From contig DAFJ01000059.1 in assembly GCA_002497905.1 (NCBI GenBank), positions 1 to 49,201 of the forward strand: a DNA stretch of 49,201 bases, in the 5' to 3' direction. Made by a program: the position numbers and the translations under genes. The notes below the pieces were generated by a model that worked only from the letters and a program-made list of their open reading frames with translations, ran no database searches and was not told the DNA's origin. The DNA is from Euryarchaeota archaeon UBA251 (lineage in GTDB: Archaea; Thermoplasmatota; Poseidoniia; Poseidoniales; Thalassarchaeaceae). Each line of letters begins with the position of its first letter. The first letter of the stretch is position 1. Below, piece by piece: positions 44,340-49,201 of the stretch.

Positions 44340-44981
44340 TCAGACTCGAATGGATTCATCCAGCCAATCATATTCGATGTTGCCATTTCTCAAACCTGCA
44401 AGATGAGGCGCAAGTTGGAGATCGATACTGTGCATAATTCCACGTCTTCGGAGAACAGTTATTGCTGAATGGACAGATGCACGTGAACGTCCAAGGTTAC
44501 GGGCAAGTTGCGCTTGAGATCGCGGCAATTCATCTCTGCAAAGATGAGCAACTACAAGTCGTTGGACTGTGGACAGACCCACTGGCATCATTGCAGCAGC
44601 ACGTTCATCATCACCTACTGTTATTCCGGATAGGATTTCCATCTGTGCAGGTGCGCCTGCATAGTGACAAGATCGTCCATTGACATGGACAACAGTGACA
44701 GAACGTTCAGCAATCAGGACATCTAGATGGTGTCGAAGTGTACCATTGGCTGCATTGAGTTCACGTTGTAGTTCTCTGTATGGAAGGCCAGGCTTTCGCT
44801 CAAGGATAGATAGGACTCTCTTGCGTAGTGGATGTTCCCAGTGATCACTGGGTGAACTGATGGCACCACTGGCCCCAAAACCAGTAAGACTTGCTCCCAA
44901 TCCAGCGATACCGCTCGCTACACCAATGATTCCCCCGAGGACCCATGGGTGGCGTTGATGCCATTGGCGAAGCAGGGGCAT
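44340..44981 (-). CDS. Membrane-anchored protein with two winged-helix domains
   Basis: This 213-residue protein begins with one Gly/Ala/Ile-rich membrane helix at about residues 12-38. Two winged-helix domains follow: HPLRKRVLSILERKPGLPYR with LNAANGTLRHHLDVLIAE, and STVQRLVVAHLCRDELPRSQ with LARNLGRSRASVHSAITVL. This is a one-helix membrane-tethered DNA-binding protein, a known archaeal type in which the HTH pair resembles MarR/ArsR-like regulators. A signal would have to act at or near the membrane. It lies 46 bases after the HxlR gene on the same strand. Confidence 0.75.
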   Translation of the reverse strand: MPLLRQWHQRHPWVLGGIIGVASGIAGLGASLTGFGASGAISSPSDHWEHPLRKRVLSILERKPGLPYRELQRELNAANGTLRHHLDVLIAERSVTVVHVNGRSCHYAGAPAQMEILSGITVGDDERAAAMMPVGLSTVQRLVVAHLCRDELPRSQAQLARNLGRSRASVHSAITVLRRRGIMHSIDLQLAPHLAGLRNGNIEYDWLDESIRV

Positions 44982-45027
44982 GAGTTACGTTTCCATCCGA
45001 ACGGACTTCAAGCCATTGGTTCGATGT

Positions 45028-45489
45028 TCAGACATCATCTTCGATAATTGCATCGTTACGGATCTTCATGTATGCAACTAGTGGACTGAGGAGTTTTCCA
45101 CAACGAGCCCCATGTTCTGTAAGCTTGTAGGAGACGCGGATAGGGGGCCCTTCAATCACGATACGGTCGATTAGACCAACTTCTTTGCAGGTTCGGAGTT
45201 TGTCTGATAGGGTACGGCTACTAATGCCATTGAGGAGGTGGCGTAACTCATTGAAACGCCGCTCTCCAGCGATATAGAGAGCAGCAAGAATTTCGATAGT
45301 CCACCGTGATCCAAAGACACCAAGTGCTTCCACACCAGCTTGAACTTCCCAAGCAATGTTGTGAATTTCATCATCACTGTATTTCTCTAGAGTTGATCGA
45401 ATATCGCTGCCATGGTTTCTGACTTGTTCGATAGTGGTGTTGATGGATGTGAAATCATCCGATTTTATCTTCATTGATGGTTCAACCAT
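45028..45489 (-). CDS. HxlR-family winged-helix regulator
   Basis: This 153-residue protein has an HxlR-type domain at about residues 50-145. Signatures are GSRWTIEILAALYIAGERRF, NELRHLLNGISSRTLSDKLR, LIDRIVIEGPPIRVSYKLTEHG and KLLSPLVAYM. HxlR proteins sense electrophiles, redox state or small metabolites and often control their own gene. No Cys sits at the usual N-terminal sensor position, though one is at CKEVG and one at RCGKLL. The start ATG 45489 fits a leaderless transcript: the TATA box is centred 26 bases upstream, and GGGTGCA elements flank that box, which suggests autoregulation. Confidence 0.88.
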   Translation of the reverse strand: MVEPSMKIKSDDFTSINTTIEQVRNHGSDIRSTLEKYSDDEIHNIAWEVQAGVEALGVFGSRWTIEILAALYIAGERRFNELRHLLNGISSRTLSDKLRTCKEVGLIDRIVIEGPPIRVSYKLTEHGARCGKLLSPLVAYMKIRNDAIIEDDV

Positions 45490-45510
45490 GGTGCACCCAG
45501 AGGAATCTGG

Positions 45511-45526
45511 TGTATAAATTGCACCC
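45511..45526 (-). promoter_or_regulatory. HxlR gene promoter: GGGTGCAA element joined to TATA box
   Basis: On the minus strand this reads GGGTGCAATTTATACA. The TATA part is centred 26 bases before ATG 45489, so transcription should begin at the start codon. A second GGGTGCA (45492-45498) lies directly before the ATG. The same GGGTGCAA-TATA layout occurs on the other strand at 45565-45578. Confidence 0.55.
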
Positions 45527-45564
45527 TACTAGTAGCACGTTTATCTGTAGATTCATATAGTACC

Positions 45565-45578
45565 GGGTGCAAGTATAG
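45565..45578 (+). promoter_or_regulatory. Second GGGTGCAA-TATA promoter, plus strand
   Basis: GGGTGCAAGTATAG repeats the arrangement found before the HxlR gene. Counting the same 37 bases from the first G as in that promoter gives a transcription start at about 45602, three bases before an in-frame GTG (45605) that opens a small reading frame. Confidence 0.4.
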
Positions 45579-45604
45579 TGTGAAACTGGAAGCAGATTTC
45601 AGAA

Positions 45605-45718
45605 GTGATACAAGTGGATCGATACATGGAGAACTGGATGGATGATTGGAGTACCAAGATGACCGCTAAGGAAAAGCTCGAAGGGCGCTTGTTTGACCGC
45701 CTTCTCAAGTGGTGGTGA
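45605..45718 (+). CDS. Possible small protein (37 residues)
   Basis: The reading frame runs from GTG 45605, or ATG 45626 for a 30-residue form, to TGA 45716-45718. It contains ENWMDDWSTKMTAKEKLEGR and ends DRLLKWW, an amphipathic, Trp-rich helix. All four Lys codons of the 30-residue form are AAG, as preferred by neighbouring genes. A TATA box sits at the right distance upstream and shares its operator-like element with the HxlR gene, which is divergent. It could be a small membrane-associated or regulatory peptide. A minus-strand frame of 78 codons (45599-45835) covers the same bases and is the competing interpretation. Confidence 0.35.
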   Translation: MIQVDRYMENWMDDWSTKMTAKEKLEGRLFDRLLKWW

Positions 45719-45831
45719 ATGAATGTCAGCGGTAAAGGAATTCATGATTCGTGCTGTAACAAACTGGCGTGCACCCTGGTATGCAAATCCTCCAACATAG
45801 TAACCTGTTGATTGATGGGCTATGATCTCAA

Positions 45832-47910
45832 TCATTCGTTGGTATAGGATGGTCGTCGACCCTGAATTAGGGCGGAGAGTCCTTCGTAGGCATCCTTTGT
45901 GGCGAAGATTGCCTCAAGATGTTCAAGCTCCTTGTCTAAACCATCTGTGAGTTCGCTGGATCCAGCAATATCGATGAGTTCGCTTGCCATTCGGAGAGCG
46001 ATAGGAGCGGTGCGAGATATTTGCTTCAACTGTCGCCCAGCATAAGCTTCGTTGACTGGTGAGGGGGGGTCTTTTCCTTCGAGAATAGCTTTCACGTTTT
46101 CATCACAGTAGAAGGCAACGGCGGACTTAATCGTGTCAGAGAGTCGAGAGGGATGGCCAGCGTACTTCTTTTCAGGCTTCCCTTTTTCTGCAATTTCTTC
46201 TACAGTAGAATCAACATCTGATGGATTAACGAAATGTGTCAATAATCCGAGATCCACTGCATCCTGTGGCCCTATCCAATTGCCTGCTAGGACTGCCCAT
46301 CGAGCCGCAGGAAGTCCACATATCTTGGCGGTTCTCTGCGTTCCTCCTAGGCCAGGATAAATCCCGATACTGGTTTCAGGGAAGCGGAATTGAGTTCTCC
46401 TCGTACCAACCCGGTAGTCACAAGCGAGGGCAAGTTCCAATCCTCCACCAAGGGCAAGACCGGTGGTCAGTGCAATCGTAGTCTTCGGACTGTTCTCAAT
46501 CTTGTCAAAAACTGCGTGACCCTCAGCAGTAAAATCGTAAATCTTTGGGAATGCATCCTCGTCTAGACGGTCGACGAAGAACTTCACATCAGCTCCAGCG
46601 ACAAATGCTTTACCGGCCCCTTCGAGCACAATGGTGTCCACGGAATTATCCTGATTTAGCGCATCCATGACTGCACCGAGTTGTTCCACAACGGTCTCAT
46701 TGAGCGCATTCATTGCTTCAGGTCGGTTGATATTCACAGTAGCAATCGCCCCTCGGATCTCGGCATCAACGAATTCGAAGACCCATGGGTTCCCTGTATC
46801 TGCCTTATTTTGAAGGAAATCAGGAAGTGTGAATCCCTCTCCATTTGTATGAAGTGCAGTGTAATCTGCAGCCATTCTGTACGCTTCTTTTACCCCCACC
46901 TCGTTCATTAGTTCAAATGGCCCAGAAGCCCACCTCAATCCAACCTTGGCACCTCGATCAACATCCTCCATTGAGCAGATTTCCTCCTGTACAATTTGGG
47001 TAGCAACTGCAAACACTGTACCAAGAAGTCGCTCTCGAATTGTGATGGCTGTCTGTGTGTCACAGGATTTGTCGTCGCCTATATCCCACATGGCTTCTGC
47101 TTTGACTAAATCACGAAGATTTTGTGCGCCAGTGTAGCGCGGAGTATCCAACTGTTCTGCGAGGTAATCTGTAGAGTGCAGAGCGATAGGTGGACCGGTG
47201 AGATTCATGAGGGCAAACGGCCCCATGCCGATATTGAAGGAATCACAAGCGACAGCATCAATTTGAGCGGGTGTGGCTACTCCTTCCTCCATTAGAAGAC
47301 ATGCTTCGTTAAGCCACGGCACGAAGAATCGATTGACGACGAATCCGGGGCGATCTTTGCAGACAATGACGACCTTTCCAAGTTGCTTGCAATACTGCAC
47401 GACTCGATTCACAGTATCTTCAGAGGAGTCGTTGGATGGGATGACCTCAACTAATCGATTCTTGGCAGGATGGTAGAAGAAGTGGAGGCCGACGAAGCGA
47501 TCTGGACGAGCAGTTGCACGGGAGAGATCGTTGACACTGAGAGACGAGGTATTTGATGCGAGAATGGTTCTCTCGCCACAACTTGCATCGAGGGTATGGA
47601 ATACTGCTGACTTGATATCGAAGTCTTCAAACACAGCTTCAATCACAAGATCGGTGTCCTCTGCGACGTTTTCAACACCCACGACTCCAGTGATTCTTCC
47701 CTTGATATCTTCGACTTGATCTTCTGAGAAGATGCGACGCTCAACGGCCTCTGAGAGAAAATTCGCGATGATATTATGACCTCGTTCGACCCATTGAGCC
47801 TCCCGGTCCACCATTTGGACATCGAATCTCTCCTGAGCCGTCTTCTGGGCGATTCCACTTCCCATATTGCCGGCGCCGACGACGGCCACCTTCTCGATAG
47901 GTGCACTCAT
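45832..47910 (-). CDS. Bifunctional 3-hydroxyacyl-CoA dehydrogenase / enoyl-CoA hydratase
   Basis: This 692-residue fusion would carry out two beta-oxidation steps: hydration of enoyl-CoA and NAD-dependent oxidation of 3-hydroxyacyl-CoA. The dehydrogenase comes first: the NAD loop GAGNMGSGIAQ near residue 11, then ASNTSSLSVNDLS, then GLHFFYHPAKNRLVEVI with the catalytic His and Glu, then RPGFVVNRFFVPWLNEA. The hydratase follows from about residue 385: GAGKAFVAGADVKFF, LALGGGLELALACDYRVG and FPETSIGIYPGLGGTQR, with both catalytic Glu present. This order (dehydrogenase then hydratase) is the archaeal type, opposite to bacterial FadB. The start at ATG 47910 (MSAPIEKVAVVGAG) fits the family; ATG 47937 is nine codons upstream. 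Confidence 0.93.
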   Translation of the reverse strand: MSAPIEKVAVVGAGNMGSGIAQKTAQERFDVQMVDREAQWVERGHNIIANFLSEAVERRIFSEDQVEDIKGRITGVVGVENVAEDTDLVIEAVFEDFDIKSAVFHTLDASCGERTILASNTSSLSVNDLSRATARPDRFVGLHFFYHPAKNRLVEVIPSNDSSEDTVNRVVQYCKQLGKVVIVCKDRPGFVVNRFFVPWLNEACLLMEEGVATPAQIDAVACDSFNIGMGPFALMNLTGPPIALHSTDYLAEQLDTPRYTGAQNLRDLVKAEAMWDIGDDKSCDTQTAITIRERLLGTVFAVATQIVQEEICSMEDVDRGAKVGLRWASGPFELMNEVGVKEAYRMAADYTALHTNGEGFTLPDFLQNKADTGNPWVFEFVDAEIRGAIATVNINRPEAMNALNETVVEQLGAVMDALNQDNSVDTIVLEGAGKAFVAGADVKFFVDRLDEDAFPKIYDFTAEGHAVFDKIENSPKTTIALTTGLALGGGLELALACDYRVGTRRTQFRFPETSIGIYPGLGGTQRTAKICGLPAARWAVLAGNWIGPQDAVDLGLLTHFVNPSDVDSTVEEIAEKGKPEKKYAGHPSRLSDTIKSAVAFYCDENVKAILEGKDPPSPVNEAYAGRQLKQISRTAPIALRMASELIDIAGSSELTDGLDKELEHLEAIFATKDAYEGLSALIQGRRPSYTNE

Positions 47911-47985
47911 GCATCCGCGCTGTTGCAAACCGTCCATGAATGCAACGGCTAGTTTTACTCTTGAGATGAACTATAATCTACCAAA

Positions 47986-49200
47986 TTATTCGACTATGAT
48001 GGTCGCTGTCATACCGGTATGATAGGCACAATGGTAAGTGTAAGTACCAGCGGTCGTGAATGTGAACCAGAATGTATCACCATTTGCCATGTGACCCGAA
48101 TTGAACAAACCACTGTCTTCGGTGACAGTATGTGCTGCACTGTCCTGATTTGTCCAAGTTATGGTGTCTCCAACTGAGATTGTAATTGTGGATTCACTGA
48201 AGGACATTCCTTTGATATCGATGAAGTATTCCTGGCTTACATTACATCCATTTTCGTCGATAGCGGCTCCTGATTCTGTATCGTCACATTGGTCTGCATT
48301 ATCTCCAATACCATCGCCATCAGTATCTGCTGATTCGTTTGCATTATTTGGAAATACATCACTATTGTCGCCTACCCCATCACCATCGGAATCCGAAGTT
48401 TCGTTTTCATCATTTGGAAAAGCATCTTGATCATCAGGTGTACCGTCATTGTCGTCATCTGTATCTGCGTTATCGCCTATCCCGTCACCATCGAGGTCAG
48501 ACCACTCGTTTGGGTCGTTTGGAAATGTGTCTTGTGAGTCATTGACGTTGTCATTGTCATCATCTGTGTCTGCATTGTCACCTATGCCGTCTCCATCAGT
48601 ATCCGTGGTTTCGGTTTCGTCGAATGGGAAGTCATCTTGATCATCAGGTGTACCGTCATTGTCGTCATCTGTGTCAGCATTGTCACCTATGCCGTCTTCA
48701 TCCGCATCTTCGGACTCGTTAGGATCGTCTGGAAACATATCAGTTTCATCATTTACGCCGTCATTGTCAGAGTCGGCAACAGAAAACAAATCGTCCATGA
48801 GGGCATTCAGGCCGACATTCATCTGACCATCACATTCAGGATACTCTTCTGCTGAAATGTCGAGAAAACCAACCATTGTTCCATTTTCAACCATTATGAA
48901 ATACGGCGATCCAAAATTCGTATTCGACTCAGTAAAATTCTTGATATCTTGAATTAGCACCGACATATCTGCACTTTCATACATTGCTGACCAAACATCT
49001 ATTGCGTCACCTGAGCGATTATCTGAAATCTTTTCACGAAGTTTACCCTCATGTTGTGTTGCAGCCGGGTCCCATTCTTGCCAAGCCAAAATTAGACCAC
49101 AGGTAGAGCGTGAAATAGCACCTTCATCCAACATTGTTTCGTTCAAATCGATAACGTTCCAAGTTCTTTCAACAGAATCAAAGTCACAGTAGTATTCACT
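47986..49200 (-). CDS. Thrombospondin type 3 repeat protein with C-terminal blue-copper domain (5' partial)
   Basis: The frame stays open to the right edge, so the N-terminus and any signal peptide lie outside. The visible N-terminal part (QDIKNFTESNTNFGSPYFIM, ENGTMVGFLDI) is not recognised; a thioredoxin-like fold is possible. Then come about five Asp-rich calcium-binding repeats, three of them 35 residues long, built on DxDGDGIGDNADTDDDNDG and DAFPNDENE. The last 80 residues are a cupredoxin (plastocyanin/halocyanin-like): GDTITWTNQDSAAHTVTE, then TYHCAYHTGM. This supplies the His, Cys, His and Met of a type 1 copper site. It is an exported electron carrier or copper protein on a calcium-stabilised stalk; the partner is unknown. 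Confidence 0.87.
   Translation of the reverse strand, partial: SEYYCDFDSVERTWNVIDLNETMLDEGAISRSTCGLILAWQEWDPAATQHEGKLREKISDNRSGDAIDVWSAMYESADMSVLIQDIKNFTESNTNFGSPYFIMVENGTMVGFLDISAEEYPECDGQMNVGLNALMDDLFSVADSDNDGVNDETDMFPDDPNESEDADEDGIGDNADTDDDNDGTPDDQDDFPFDETETTDTDGDGIGDNADTDDDNDNVNDSQDTFPNDPNEWSDLDGDGIGDNADTDDDNDGTPDDQDAFPNDENETSDSDGDGVGDNSDVFPNNANESADTDGDGIGDNADQCDDTESGAAIDENGCNVSQEYFIDIKGMSFSESTITISVGDTITWTNQDSAAHTVTEDSGLFNSGHMANGDTFWFTFTTAGTYTYHCAYHTGMTATIIVE
48290..48775 (-). repeat. Tandem repeats coding for thrombospondin type 3 units
   Basis: Units of about 105 bases encode 35-residue Asp-rich repeats. Two 40-base stretches 210 bases apart (48423-48462 and 48633-48672) are identical, which points to recent unit duplication or gene conversion. 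The last unit before the copper domain is shorter. Confidence 0.75.
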
Positions 49201-49201
49201 T

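Larger units (their letters stand above)
45490..45831. other. Intergenic region between HxlR and the fatty-acid gene
   Basis: About 340 bases separate two recognised genes. The region holds two TATA-containing promoters, four copies of TGCACCC/GGGTGCA (45492-45498, 45520-45526, 45565-45571, 45770-45776) and the possible small protein. No tRNA-like fold, terminator run or insertion sequence end was seen. Confidence 0.6.

Noticed and set aside
45719..45811. 30-residue Cys-rich plus-strand frame directly after the small protein
   Set aside because: It is short, without an SD, and could easily arise by chance.
45599..45835. 78-residue minus-strand frame overlapping the end of the fatty-acid gene by ATGA
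   Set aside because: Its protein matches nothing known, it covers two promoters and the small plus-strand frame, and its composition gives no support. It remains a possible alternative.
48161..48855. Plus-strand frames across the repeat region, and their repetitive look
   Set aside because: They are mirror images of the Asp-rich calcium repeats; the repeats are coding and not a CRISPR array.

Overview
The window looks like a chromosome segment of a marine planktonic archaeon, most likely Marine Group II (Poseidoniales, Thermoplasmatota). This is inferred from gene content, not from a database search. The archaeal markers are eL15, aIF1A, RIO1 kinase, a Dim2/Pno1-type KH protein, archaeal-type uS2, RNase Z and leaderless genes with a TATA box about 26 bases before the start codon. 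Genes inside operons use Shine-Dalgarno (SD) sequences of the GGAGGTGA type. A complex I lacking NuoEFG and a wealth of very large secreted proteins with Ig-like repeats fit the same group. No rRNA, tRNA, insertion sequence, integrase or CRISPR array was recognised.

Layout: 1-5 kb holds a 5'-truncated SPFH/band-7-like protein, an unknown AT-rich gene, eL15, a PRC-barrel protein and RNase Z. 5-20 kb is a block of five secreted or membrane-anchored proteins, including a subtilisin-like protease. Two of these carry Cys-rich zinc modules on the predicted cytoplasmic side of a single membrane anchor. 20-32.6 kb is a complete 12-gene operon for an 11-subunit complex I (nuoA, B, C, D, H, I, J1, J2, K, L, M, N). 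32.6-35 kb is an information-processing group (aIF1A, RIO1, Dim2-like). 35-40.2 kb holds two divergent surface proteins and a lipoprotein. 40.2-43.2 kb holds a membrane-embedded Cas4-like nuclease, uS2 and a tRNA-dihydrouridine synthase. 43.2-45.5 kb has three winged-helix regulators in a row. 45.5-49.2 kb has a promoter-rich gap, a bifunctional hydroxyacyl-CoA dehydrogenase/enoyl-CoA hydratase, and a 5'-truncated protein with thrombospondin type 3 calcium-binding repeats and a blue-copper domain.

The most striking feature is that two membrane subunits of complex I carry related calmodulin-like EF-hand pairs. One is fused to the C-terminal half of a split NuoJ, and the other is inserted into a loop of NuoL next to a His-rich stretch. 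NuoH and NuoI also carry insertions not found in the usual family members. Together these suggest a proton-pumping (or sodium-pumping) complex I whose activity or assembly responds to calcium or another divalent metal. A second candidate novelty is a pair of promoters around 45.5 kb that share a GGGTGCAA element directly before the TATA box. One drives an HxlR-family regulator and the other a possible 37-residue protein.
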